NCBI RefSeq assembly: GCF_048553715.1
Contig: NZ_JBLZNC010000001.1
Location: forward strand, 672,487 to 736,486
Direction of reading: 5' to 3'
Length of the DNA: 64,000 nt
DNA from: Sagittula sp048553715
GTDB taxonomy: Bacteria; Pseudomonadota; Alphaproteobacteria; Rhodobacterales; Rhodobacteraceae
Both the position numbers and the translations under genes were made by a program. The first letter of the stretch is position 1; each line of letters starts with the position of its first letter. A model generated the notes under the pieces. The model made no database searches. It saw only the letters and a program-made list of their open reading frames with translations, and had not been told where the DNA came from. Shown piece by piece: positions 44,659 to 53,008 of this stretch.

Positions 44659-47189
44659 TCCGGACACCCAAAACTCGATGGCGCATCGCGCCTATTCAGT
44701 TCGTACTATCCGCTTTGGCAGCAGTCGCTTTGATTGCTGCCATTTTGCTTGTCGGAGACGTGGTACGCGAATTCCGCCGTCTCAACCACGCCAGCTCAGA
44801 CAACACCCATTGGGTTCTCAGCCAAGCAGAGGTTGAATTTCTCGAATTCTCGAATGCGATTATCGCCGGGCAAAATGGCGCGCCATTGTCCGATGTGGTG
44901 ATGGAATTCGACATCTTCTACAGCCGGATGACAACACTGGGGACCGGATCGCTTTATGCGGATCTGCGCCGCATTCCCGCCTACGGTGAACCGATCGAGC
45001 AAATCCGCCAGCAGCTTGATGATATGATCCCCACCATCGACGGCCCGCGGGAGGAATTGGCCGCCGCCTTGCCTGACCTGCAGGCGCAGGCCGCATTGAT
45101 GCGGTTGGAACTGCGCGACGCGGCGACCACCAGCCTTGCGTATTTCTCGCAGCAATCTGACGCCAGCCGCGAAAACGTCGCGGCGACGTTGCTCAAGCTC
45201 GCCGGTCTGACCATTGCGATGCTCTTGGCGTTGCTGGCCGCTGTGGCGCGGTCGCGCATGGATGGCCGTCAGATCGAACGGCGCGGCGCCGAACTGGCCG
45301 ACGCCTACGCGCGTTTGAACACCATTCTGGACACTTCGCTCGACGGGGTAATCGTGTCGGATACCGAAGGGCGCATTCTGACCTTTAACACGGCCGCCGA
45401 ACGCATGTTCCAGTACCGCTATGAAGAGGTTTACAAGCGCCTGATCAGCGACGTGATGATCCCCGAACACCTGCGCGCGGCCCATGATGATGGCATGCGC
45501 CGGATGAGCGAAACCACCGATCACAAGATCATCGGCAAAGGCCGTGTGCGGCTGGAAGCCAAGCGGCGCAACGGCGACATTTTCCCGATCGAGGTCGCGC
45601 TGCAAACCGCACGCGCGGGCGGCGAGGATGTCATCATCGGTTTCATGCGGGACATTTCCCATCGTGTGAAGGCCGAGAACGAACTTCTCGACGCACGCGA
45701 CCGCGCCTTGGCAGGTGAAAAGGCCAAGGCCGAATTCCTTGCCATGATGACACATGAAATCCGCACGCCTCTGAATGGCCTGTTGGGCAATCTGGCCTTG
45801 CTCAAACAGACAGAACTCACCGACGCCCAAAAGCTGAATGTGCGCGACATGGACATCTCGGGCGACTTGCTGATGCATCATGTGGACTCTGTCCTCGACG
45901 TGGCGCGTTTTGAATCCGGGCAAACCAGCACGCAGCAGGATGTGGTCAATATCGGCGCCTTGCTACAGGAAATTGTAGATGGTCAATCGACCGCCGCCCA
46001 GAACCACGGCAACTGGCTTAGCTGGACCTGGGCGGGGCCAGCGCTTGAGTGGGTCAGCCTCGATGAATCCCGCCTGAAACAGGTGCTTTTGAACCTCGTC
46101 GGCAACGCCATTAAATTCACCCGCGACGGTGAGATCACCATCGAGATCGAACATTGGGACGAAGCCGGTCAAACCGTGTTGGACATCCGCGTGGCCGACA
46201 CGGGCGTCGGCATCCCGGAGGATCAGCAAGCGCGTGTTTTCGAGGATTTCCACACCATCAGCCACGGCGGCACCATCCAGCAAAGCGTGGGCGGAACCGG
46301 GCTTGGCCTTGGTATCGCGCGCCGCTTTGTCGAGGCATTGGGCGGTCAGATGGGATTGGAAAGCGAACTGGGCATGGGCAGCACCTTCTGGATCAGCCTG
46401 CCTGTGGAGCTCGCAGAACCGCCCGCGGCGGAGGTCACAGCCGCCGAAGAGCCGCCAAAAGACATGCCGCCGCAAAACATTCTGTTGGTCGAAGACAATC
46501 AGATCAACAGGGATCTGGCGCGGAACATGCTGCAACATCTGGGCCACCACGTGACCGAGGCCTGCAATGGTCAAGAGGCTGTCGATCTGGCTGAGACGCA
46601 GCAATTCGACCTGATCTTGATGGATATTCGCATGCCCGTGATGGACGGATTGACCGCCACGCATAAGATTCGTGGCGGCAACGGCCCCAACAAAGCAGTG
46701 CCCATTGTCGCGGTCTCTGCCAACGTGCTGCCCGAGGCGCGTGATCGTTTCCTTGCCGCAGGCATGTCCAGCCTGCTGCCCAAACCGATGGATCCCAAAG
46801 GGTTGGCCCGCGTCATTGGGCGCTTTGGACGTGAAGATAAGAATGCTGCAGCGGCGCCTTCCGGCCAACCCGTTGCCGTCACCCCTGCCCCATCGGGGCC
46901 GCCCGCCTCGGATGTGCCGCCGCAAGTACAGGCGCTGATGGACCGCTACACTGCTGAGGTGTCAGCCTTCTTTGACGGTCTGGCAAAGCAGCCCGATCGT
47001 TTCGACGAGATCGCGGAAGAGGCACACCGGCTGGCAGGTAGCGCTGCGGCGTTCGGGCAAAAACGACTGCGCGCCACCCTCATCGAGGTGGAGCTTCTGG
47101 CCGAGGACCGTGATCTTAACGGAGTTGTCGAAGCGATGGACAAGGCCCGCACCGCTTGGGTAGAGGCGCCTGCCCCTAAAATCGACTAA
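44655..47189 (+). CDS. Membrane hybrid histidine kinase (PAS-HisKA-HATPase-REC-Hpt)
   Basis: An 844-residue protein with two membrane helices (about 15-35 and 175-195) around a periplasmic domain, a PAS domain (ILDTSLDGVIVSDTEGRILTF), the H box MMTHEIRTPLNGLLGNLALL, N box NLVGNAIKFT, G boxes ADTGVGIP and GGTGLGLGIA, a receiver (LLVEDNQINRDLARNM, then LILMDIRMPVMDGL) and a C-terminal Hpt domain with His in EEAHRLAGSAAAFG. All phosphorelay residues are present. It starts inside the stop of the periplasmic-protein gene (AATGA), so the two are coupled. The receiver of the final step is not adjacent. Confidence 0.94.
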   Translation: MIRTPKTRWRIAPIQFVLSALAAVALIAAILLVGDVVREFRRLNHASSDNTHWVLSQAEVEFLEFSNAIIAGQNGAPLSDVVMEFDIFYSRMTTLGTGSLYADLRRIPAYGEPIEQIRQQLDDMIPTIDGPREELAAALPDLQAQAALMRLELRDAATTSLAYFSQQSDASRENVAATLLKLAGLTIAMLLALLAAVARSRMDGRQIERRGAELADAYARLNTILDTSLDGVIVSDTEGRILTFNTAAERMFQYRYEEVYKRLISDVMIPEHLRAAHDDGMRRMSETTDHKIIGKGRVRLEAKRRNGDIFPIEVALQTARAGGEDVIIGFMRDISHRVKAENELLDARDRALAGEKAKAEFLAMMTHEIRTPLNGLLGNLALLKQTELTDAQKLNVRDMDISGDLLMHHVDSVLDVARFESGQTSTQQDVVNIGALLQEIVDGQSTAAQNHGNWLSWTWAGPALEWVSLDESRLKQVLLNLVGNAIKFTRDGEITIEIEHWDEAGQTVLDIRVADTGVGIPEDQQARVFEDFHTISHGGTIQQSVGGTGLGLGIARRFVEALGGQMGLESELGMGSTFWISLPVELAEPPAAEVTAAEEPPKDMPPQNILLVEDNQINRDLARNMLQHLGHHVTEACNGQEAVDLAETQQFDLILMDIRMPVMDGLTATHKIRGGNGPNKAVPIVAVSANVLPEARDRFLAAGMSSLLPKPMDPKGLARVIGRFGREDKNAAAAPSGQPVAVTPAPSGPPASDVPPQVQALMDRYTAEVSAFFDGLAKQPDRFDEIAEEAHRLAGSAAAFGQKRLRATLIEVELLAEDRDLNGVVEAMDKARTAWVEAPAPKID

Positions 47190-47294
47190 TCCGACCGAAG
47201 CGAGCGCCGACGCGTTCGCCCGCCCCACCTATCCAAACGGGTCATTTTTCATCCCGTTGCCAGTCTGCCGCCGCAGCCTCGGGAATGTCATACA

Positions 47295-47342
47295 TTACTT
47301 ACGAGAGGACGCGCCGCCCCCCGACGCGCCGCTCGTAAGTAA
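47295..47342. repeat. Long inverted repeat with internal direct repeat
   Basis: Perfect 11-bp arms TTACTTACGAG and CTCGTAAGTAA flank a 26-nt GC-rich loop that contains GACGCGCCGC twice. No T-tract follows, so it is not a typical terminator. It could be a protein-binding site or an RNA structure. Confidence 0.6.
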
Positions 47343-47524
47343 CAAGTTAAAATGTCCTGTACCGCGCCGCCGGTTGTGTTTTTGACCATCGGCGCGGGTT
47401 TACCAAGTACCACTCACGCTACGGCACTCATATCCCTGTGTAATCTACGCTGCATCGCAGCGTCTTTGTTCAGACGAGTTAACCAGTATCCCCAACGTAC
47501 CAGTCTGGCGATGCAGGGTATGAC

Positions 47525-47558
47525 AGCGGGTCCCGTCGTCCTGTCGGGGCCCGCTTTT
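47525..47558 (+). terminator. Intrinsic terminator without an assigned gene
   Basis: Stem AGCGGG-T-CCCG and CGGG-G-CCCGCT with a 9-nt loop and a TTTT tract. The nearest upstream gene ends 336 bp earlier, so it may end a small RNA that starts in the intergenic region, or a long 3' UTR of the hybrid-kinase transcript. Confidence 0.75.
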
Positions 47559-47746
47559 ATTGTGCAAAGCCTTCGGCGCTGACCTCCTATCTAAAAGGTT
47601 AATAGCGCCATCCCGATGCCCTTCAATTCACACACCTGCCGCAGTTATGTGCCGCGCCCTGGGGTGGCATGATTTGGCGAATGTTAGGGTTCACCCGCTA
47701 CACAGCCTGTGCGGGATCACGAGTAAACGAGAAGCGAGATACGCAC

Positions 47747-48289
47747 ATGAAGGGCACGATTTTCACAGAACTGGTCAAAATGGCCGAAGATGCCTTTGGC
47801 GAGGACACTGTTGATATGGTTCTTGAAAGTGCCGATTTGGAAAACGGCGGTGCCTATACAACCGTCGGCAACTATCCCTGCTCTGAATTGATCAAAATCG
47901 TGATGGCCTTCAGCGCGCATTCGGGACTAAGCCCCGAAGTGCTTCAGCGCAAATTCGGCCATTGGATGCTGGATTATTTCGTCGCTAATTTTCCGGAGTT
48001 TTTTGCCGAAAAGACCGATACTTTTGGCCTGCTGGAATCTGTGGATGGCGAAATCCACGTTGAGGTGAAAAAACTGTACCCGGATGCAGAATTGCCCCGC
48101 TTTGACACCGAGCGTCCGCAAGACGGACAACTGGACCTGATCTACAGCTCGCCCCGCCCGCTGGACGCCTTCTGCCATGGTATCGTCGAGGCCTCGCTTG
48201 CGCATTTTGGACAAACAGGCGAGATTACCCGCACCCCTGCCGATGATGGCAGCGGGGCCACGAGGTTCACAATCAAACTGGCCGCCTGA
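47747..48289 (+). CDS. H-NOX heme nitric-oxide sensor protein
   Basis: A 180-residue stand-alone H-NOX domain. The proximal heme ligand is His104 (GEIHVEVKKLYPDAELP) and the heme-propionate motif Y-x-S-x-R is Tyr133, Ser135, Arg137 (IYSSPR), both at the normal places. The distal pocket has no obvious Tyr for oxygen binding, so it should prefer NO. The ATG at 47747 was chosen because it begins the fold (KGTIFTELVKMAEDAFGEDTV); a longer frame starts 26 codons earlier. The hybrid kinase gene follows after 4 bp, the arrangement of H-NOX/kinase pairs that sense nitric oxide. Confidence 0.95.
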   Translation: MKGTIFTELVKMAEDAFGEDTVDMVLESADLENGGAYTTVGNYPCSELIKIVMAFSAHSGLSPEVLQRKFGHWMLDYFVANFPEFFAEKTDTFGLLESVDGEIHVEVKKLYPDAELPRFDTERPQDGQLDLIYSSPRPLDAFCHGIVEASLAHFGQTGEITRTPADDGSGATRFTIKLAA

Positions 48290-48293
48290 ACTG

Positions 48294-50051
48294 ATGACCG
48301 AGGATGCACCGCAGGACAGCCCCGTATCGCGCCGCCGGTACGAACGTGAGCGACAGGCCCGCGCCGAGGCCGAGCGACTGCTCGAGGAAAAGAGCCGCGA
48401 CCTATACCTCGCCAACCAGCAGTTGGCCGAACATTCGGCACGGCTGGAAAAGGCTGTCCTCGACCGCACCACCGATCTGCGCCACGCGCTCGACCGGGCC
48501 GAGGCGGCATCGACCGCGCGCAGCCGCTTTATAGCCACCATGAGCCACGAGATCCGCACCCCGTTGGGCGGCCTTCTGGGCATGATCGATCTGCTCTCGA
48601 TGGACGAGACGGACGCAGAAAAGCTTGAACTGCTGAATTACGCGAAATCCGCAGGCACCGGGCTTAGCCGGATTGTGAACGATGTGCTGGACTTCTCGAA
48701 GATGGAGGCCGGCGTTTTTGTCTTTGAGGAGGAAAACGTCGACATCCGCGCGCTGCTTGAAAGCATTCGTATCCTTGCCGGATCGCAGGAGCACAGCGCC
48801 AACCGTCGCATCATCACCCGGTTCAACGACAAGGTCCCGCAGCTGTTTCTGGGCGACGCAACCCGCATCCGTCAGGTGATTTCCAACCTTGTGAACAATG
48901 CGCTGCGCTATTCGACCGATGGGCCGATTGTGATCCGCGTTACTGCACGTGACGAGACGGGGCAGATGCACCTGCGGTGCGAGGTCGAGGATTTCGGGCT
49001 GGGCATCGCTCCGGAAAAGCTGGGCGATTTGTTCAAGGATTTCACCCAGATTGCCAATCCTTTGACCGCTGCGGCGCAGGGTACGGGGCTCGGTCTGGCC
49101 ATTTGCAAACGCATCATCGACCGCATTGGCGGCACAATCGGCGTCGAAAGCACCGCGGGCGAAGGGTCGACTTTCTGGTTCGACCTGCCCATTCGGCCCG
49201 TTGATCTGCACGCCACCGCCGAAGAACGGGTGGCACGCGCGTCAAATGCGGTGGAACTCTCGGGGCGGCGGGTTCTGATTGCCGAGGACAACATCATCAA
49301 CCAAAAGCTGCTGCTCACCTATTGTGACCGCATGGGGATGCAGGCGGATCTGGCCGAAAACGGGCGCATCGCGCTCGAGAAATTTGCCCCCGGAAAATAC
49401 GATCTACTGCTGATGGACGTGGCCATGCCAGAGATGGACGGGCTCGAGGCCACCCGCCGCATTCGCGACAAATGGCAGGCAGACACCCTACCGCCGATCG
49501 TGGCGCTGACCGCGCATGTCATGGACGCGATCGAGGAAGACGCCCGCGCTGTCGGTATGGACAAAATCCTGTCCAAACCCATCCCCTTCGATACGCTCAA
49601 GGAGTCGCTGGAACAGATTTTGGTCAACCGCCCCACGGGCGCGCGCGCGCCCGTCTCCGATGACCCGAAACCGGACGCGGTGCTTGAGGCGGCAAACCAC
49701 CAGAATGCCGCAGACGCCTTTTTGTCGCGCATCTCGCAGGACACGGCCGCACATCTGACCGATGTGTTCACCCATGACGTGCTGATCGAGCTGGTGGCCA
49801 AATTTGTCAGCGATGCGCGCGAACGTCTGGACGCGCTGCGCCATGCTGACGACATCGGCAACGTCGATGAAGTCAGCGAACAGGCACATTCGCTGAAAGG
49901 GGCGGCCCTGATGTTGGGCTTGGACAAGATGGCCACAGTGGCGCGCCGCATTGAGACGGGTGAAATCGCGCAAAGCGGCCAGTCTGTCGCTCATGCCGCG
50001 TCGGAATTCGCCACCGAATTGGATGATCTGGACGCGGCTTTGTTCGGATAG
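48294..50051 (+). CDS. H-NOX-associated hybrid histidine kinase (REC and Hpt)
   Basis: A 585-residue cytoplasmic kinase without its own sensor: an N-terminal coiled coil (about 15-75), H box IATMSHEIRTPLGG (His85), N box NLVNNALRYS, G boxes EDFGLGI and GTGLGLAICKRI, a receiver (LIAEDNIINQKLLLTY, then LLLMDVAMPEMDGL) and a C-terminal Hpt with His in EQAHSLKGAALMLG. This domain set, next to H-NOX, is the known HnoX/HnoK type: NO on the heme would inhibit or activate the kinase through direct contact. The final response regulator is not adjacent. ATG at 48294, 4 bp after the H-NOX stop. Confidence 0.95.
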   Translation: MTEDAPQDSPVSRRRYERERQARAEAERLLEEKSRDLYLANQQLAEHSARLEKAVLDRTTDLRHALDRAEAASTARSRFIATMSHEIRTPLGGLLGMIDLLSMDETDAEKLELLNYAKSAGTGLSRIVNDVLDFSKMEAGVFVFEEENVDIRALLESIRILAGSQEHSANRRIITRFNDKVPQLFLGDATRIRQVISNLVNNALRYSTDGPIVIRVTARDETGQMHLRCEVEDFGLGIAPEKLGDLFKDFTQIANPLTAAAQGTGLGLAICKRIIDRIGGTIGVESTAGEGSTFWFDLPIRPVDLHATAEERVARASNAVELSGRRVLIAEDNIINQKLLLTYCDRMGMQADLAENGRIALEKFAPGKYDLLLMDVAMPEMDGLEATRRIRDKWQADTLPPIVALTAHVMDAIEEDARAVGMDKILSKPIPFDTLKESLEQILVNRPTGARAPVSDDPKPDAVLEAANHQNAADAFLSRISQDTAAHLTDVFTHDVLIELVAKFVSDARERLDALRHADDIGNVDEVSEQAHSLKGAALMLGLDKMATVARRIETGEIAQSGQSVAHAASEFATELDDLDAALFG

Positions 50052-50063
50052 ACCGATATGCAA

Positions 50064-50089
50064 AGGCCCACGTTGTAAAACGCGGGCCT
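50064..50089 (-). terminator. Possible terminator between convergent genes
   Basis: Stem AGGCCC-A-CG and CG-C-GGGCCT around an 8-nt loop. On the minus strand it is followed by TTTGCAT, so it best serves the small gene that ends at 50114. Confidence 0.45.
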
Positions 50090-50113
50090 GTCACAGCGTT
50101 CGAAATGAGCAGC

Positions 50114-50386
50114 TTACAGCATGCCCGGACATTTCATCGTTGCAGGTGCCTTGCCGATGTGATGCGGGTTCACGATCAAAATCCAACGCGGCGGATAGCC
50201 GGGCGCCTGTGTGCGGCGATAGGTGCATCCCTCTGGCGTGGTCATGAATTCCGCTTGATTTGTCACAGCTTGCGCCTGAACCATGCCGGGCACGCTCGGT
50301 AGATCAAACAGGGTCGGCGCGCCATCAGTGGCTGTCAACGACGCCCCACCCAGTAAAGCTGCGGTCACAAAAGAAGTAAGGGCCAT
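50114..50386 (-). CDS. Small secreted protein
   Basis: A 90-residue protein with a signal peptide (MALTSFVTAALLGGASLTA). The mature part has two Cys (CTYRRTQAPGYPPRWILIVNP and MKCPGML), which may form a disulfide. It lies between the H-NOX kinase and the EnvZ-like kinase. No family recognised. Confidence 0.6.
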   Translation of the reverse strand: MALTSFVTAALLGGASLTATDGAPTLFDLPSVPGMVQAQAVTNQAEFMTTPEGCTYRRTQAPGYPPRWILIVNPHHIGKAPATMKCPGML

Positions 50387-50492
50387 TCACGAATCCAGTC
50401 TTGTTGCGTTCACTAATGGTTGTTTCCACAACAATCACGGCGCGATTTTGATACACCTATGACTGAAAAGAGGCATGCCTTTAAATTTATCC

Positions 50493-51791
50493 TTAAAGCG
50501 CAATCACGATATCTGCCCGCAACCCACCCATATCGGTGCTTTCGCCCAGTCGCAAAATCCCGCCATGCGCGCGTGCGATATCAGCCGCGATTGCAAGCCC
50601 CAAGCCAACGCCAGACCCCCGATCCTGATTGCGCGCAGGATCAAGACGGACAAAAGGTTTCAGCGCATTTTCGCGGTCTTTGGCCGGGATGCCGGGGCCG
50701 TCATCCTCGATCCGGATGCGCAGGGATTTCGCCGTCAAAGCGACCGAAACACGACAATGGGTGCCGTAGCGCGTGGCATTGCCGATCAGGTTTTCTACCG
50801 CGCGCCGCAACGCGCGTGGCCGCAGCGGCACTTCGCCCTCTCCCGATAATTCTGCAATCTCGACCTTTTGGCCAGCACGCTCTGCGTCCTCTACGATGGT
50901 GCGGATCAGACCCATGATATCGGTCGGCTCGGTCGCGGCAGTCTGCGCATCCCCACGCGCAAATTCAAGAAAAGCATCGATCAGCCGCTGCATCTCTTCG
51001 ACATCCTGCTCCAGCGGTTCACGCTCGGCATCGTCGAGCAGAGATAGCCCCAATCGCATACGGGTGATCGGCGTGCGCAGATCGTGGCTGACGCCGGACA
51101 ACATCATGGTCCGCTGTTCGATATGCCGTTCGATCCGGTTGCGCATGTCCAGAAACGCATGCCCCGCTGCCCGGACTTCGGTCGCGCCCGATGGCACGTA
51201 GCGTTCCGTGCGCCCCCTGCCAAATGCCTCTGCCGCAGCGGCCAATCGCGTGATCGGACGCAGCTGGTTGCGCAGGTACAAAAACGCAATCAGGGTCATC
51301 AGCATGCCAAAGAACAGCATGTTTACAAAGAGTTGATGCGCATTTGTCGGGGACAGCCGCCGCCGGTCAACCTCGACCCTGTAGAACCCGTCATCGCGCT
51401 CTACGTGTAGAATGACCTTTCGATCGTCTGGCAGGCCGATGGCCGCCAGCCCCGGCACGCGGTCATAAAGCTCTCGGACGACCACCAGTCCGGTAAAGTC
51501 ATACCACCGGCGACTGTCCTCCGCTGGCGCGCGCGCCACCCGTTCCGGTACGATGCCAAGCTGGCGTTCGGCTGTCCGGTCCGGCATGTCTTCGAGGACA
51601 TAATTGATAGCCCGCGCGGTCTCTGTCGACAGCTGTTCTGTCACCCCTTCGAAATGGCGCTGGATAAAAACCACAGACACGACAAGCTGCAAGGTGATCA
51701 CCGGCAGCACAAGGATCAGCGCCGCCCGGCCATACAGGCTGCGCGGCATATACCGTTTGAGCCATTGAAAAGACATGTCGATTTTGACCAT
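50493..51791 (-). CDS. EnvZ-like sensor histidine kinase
   Basis: A 432-residue kinase with two membrane helices (about 20-42 and 170-190) around a periplasmic domain, a HAMP domain (LRNQLRPITRLAAAAEAFGRG), the H box LSGVSHDLRTPITRMRLG (the SHDLRTPLT type of EnvZ), N box AVENLIGNATRYG and G boxes EDDGPGIPAKD and GVGLGLAIAADIARAHGG. Start: ATG at 51791; the one at 51776 has no better signal. It is divergent from the metallo-hydrolase gene with a 33-bp gap. Its partner OmpR-like regulator is not next to it, unlike in most relatives. Confidence 0.9.
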   Translation of the reverse strand: MVKIDMSFQWLKRYMPRSLYGRAALILVLPVITLQLVVSVVFIQRHFEGVTEQLSTETARAINYVLEDMPDRTAERQLGIVPERVARAPAEDSRRWYDFTGLVVVRELYDRVPGLAAIGLPDDRKVILHVERDDGFYRVEVDRRRLSPTNAHQLFVNMLFFGMLMTLIAFLYLRNQLRPITRLAAAAEAFGRGRTERYVPSGATEVRAAGHAFLDMRNRIERHIEQRTMMLSGVSHDLRTPITRMRLGLSLLDDAEREPLEQDVEEMQRLIDAFLEFARGDAQTAATEPTDIMGLIRTIVEDAERAGQKVEIAELSGEGEVPLRPRALRRAVENLIGNATRYGTHCRVSVALTAKSLRIRIEDDGPGIPAKDRENALKPFVRLDPARNQDRGSGVGLGLAIAADIARAHGGILRLGESTDMGGLRADIVIAL

Positions 51792-51824
51792 ACTGCCCAC
51801 GCTTAGCCATCCAAGGACATCATC

Positions 51825-52742
51825 ATGCAAGACCCGCAGCCGGAGTTCCAGCCGCAACACGGCGCGGTGGTCGAGGTGGCACCGGCCGTGCGCCGCATCG
51901 TGGCGCCAAACCCCTCGCCCATGACGTTCCGCGGCACCAATACCTATCTGCTGGGCACCGATCAGATCGCGGTTGTGGACCCCGGCCCCGATATGGCGTC
52001 CCATCTGGACGCCATCGAGGCCGCGATTTCAAACGGTGGCCGGATCACGCACATACTTGTAACCCACGCCCATGTGGATCACTCCGCCCTCGCCCCAAGG
52101 TTATCCGCCCGCACGGGCGCGCCCATCTATGCCTATGGCGACGCTCTGGCGGGGCGCAGCCCCCTGATGCAAACTCTGGCGGCGATGGACAGACTGGGCG
52201 GCGGCGAAGGGGTGGATGCAGCGTTCACCCCCGACATCTGCCTGACACATGCAGAGCAAATCGACCTTGGCGGTCTGCGCATCACCGCCCATTACACGCC
52301 CGGCCACATGGCCAATCATCTGGCATTCTCGCTCGGGGACGTTCTGCTCAGCGGAGATCTGGTCATGGGATGGGCCACCTCGCTCGTGTCCCCGCCGGAT
52401 GGTGATCTCACCGCCTTTATGGACAGTCTGCGCCAGCTCCAGTCAAATCGCTGGAGCCAGTTTCTCCCCGGTCATGGCGCCCCGATCAGCGATCCAGACG
52501 CACGTCTCCAAGAACTTCTTGACCACCGCATGGGTCGTGAGGCGTCGGTTTTGCAGTGTCTCGCCAAAGCACCGGCCACGGCCGAGGAAATCGCCAAAGC
52601 GGTTTACACCCAAACCCCCGCCGCCCTGATCCCGGCCGCAACCCGCAATGTGCTGGCTCATTTGATCGACCTGACGGAGCGCGGCCTTGCCCGTCCGGAT
52701 GGTCCGATTTCCCCCGACGCGCGCTTTTCTACGGTAGCGTGA
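51825..52742 (+). CDS. Metallo-beta-lactamase-fold hydrolase (LACTB2-like)
   Basis: A 305-residue MBL-fold protein with the metal motif VTHAHVDHSALAP, then HYTPGHMANHLAF and LSGDLVMG, and a C-terminal winged helix (TAEEIAKAVYTQTP, HLIDLTERGLARPDG). This is the architecture of the RNase-like LACTB2 / hydroxyacylglutathione-hydrolase-like family. Start: ATG at 51825 with AAGGAC upstream. Single gene before the tRNA-Asn. Substrate unknown. Confidence 0.9.
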   Translation: MQDPQPEFQPQHGAVVEVAPAVRRIVAPNPSPMTFRGTNTYLLGTDQIAVVDPGPDMASHLDAIEAAISNGGRITHILVTHAHVDHSALAPRLSARTGAPIYAYGDALAGRSPLMQTLAAMDRLGGGEGVDAAFTPDICLTHAEQIDLGGLRITAHYTPGHMANHLAFSLGDVLLSGDLVMGWATSLVSPPDGDLTAFMDSLRQLQSNRWSQFLPGHGAPISDPDARLQELLDHRMGREASVLQCLAKAPATAEEIAKAVYTQTPAALIPAATRNVLAHLIDLTERGLARPDGPISPDARFSTVA

Positions 52743-52810
52743 TTTTTGCAGATTTTCGTGGATTTCCCTCTAGACGCCCCTGACAGCTGTGGCTATACAC
52801 CGCGCACCGT

Positions 52811-52885
52811 TCCGGCGTAGCTCAGCGGTAGAGCAGTTGACTGTTAATCAATTGGTCGTAGGTTCGATCCCTACCGCCGGAGCCA
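52811..52885 (+). tRNA. tRNA-Asn (anticodon GTT)
   Basis: Acceptor TCCGGCG pairs with CGCCGGA; the D arm is GCTCAGCGGTAGAGC; the anticodon stem TTGAC-TGTTAAT-CAA has GTT; the T arm is GGTTCGATCC. CCA is encoded at 52883-52885. Its last 19 bases plus one flanking base form the attachment core of an integrated element, so the present 3' end was probably supplied by the element, leaving the tRNA functional. Confidence 0.95.
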
Positions 52886-52886
52886 T
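52868..52886 (+). other. Attachment site attL (tRNA-Asn 3' end)
   Basis: TCCCTACCGCCGGAGCCAT, repeated exactly at 61438-61456. It covers the 3' half of the T arm, the acceptor strand and CCA of tRNA-Asn, the classical target of tyrosine integrases. The flanks on both sides differ between the copies, so the exchange core lies within these 19 bp. Confidence 0.85.
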
Positions 52887-53008
52887 ATTCACCGCAAGCC
52901 TTTGAATTCACTGAGAAAGCCAATTTGGCGCCTCAGTCTGTGGCATACGGGTGTTCCATACGGAACCTAGCCAGCTGTGTTAGCTCGCGTCCAAGAGGAC
53001 GGCTGACG

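Larger units (their letters stand above)
47190..47746. other. Intergenic region upstream of H-NOX with two structured elements
   Basis: 557 bp with no convincing protein gene; a 76-codon frame at 47352-47582 has no ribosome-binding site and no recognisable composition. It contains the long hairpin and the intrinsic terminator listed separately, plus a small hairpin, ACGCTGC-ATC-GCAGCGT. The H-NOX promoter should lie in the last 180 bp. The combination suggests a small RNA gene, but no family was recognised. Confidence 0.5.

Noticed and set aside
47352..47582. A 76-codon frame before the H-NOX gene
   Set aside because: No ribosome-binding site, composition unlike neighbours, and it runs through the intrinsic terminator at 47525-47558.
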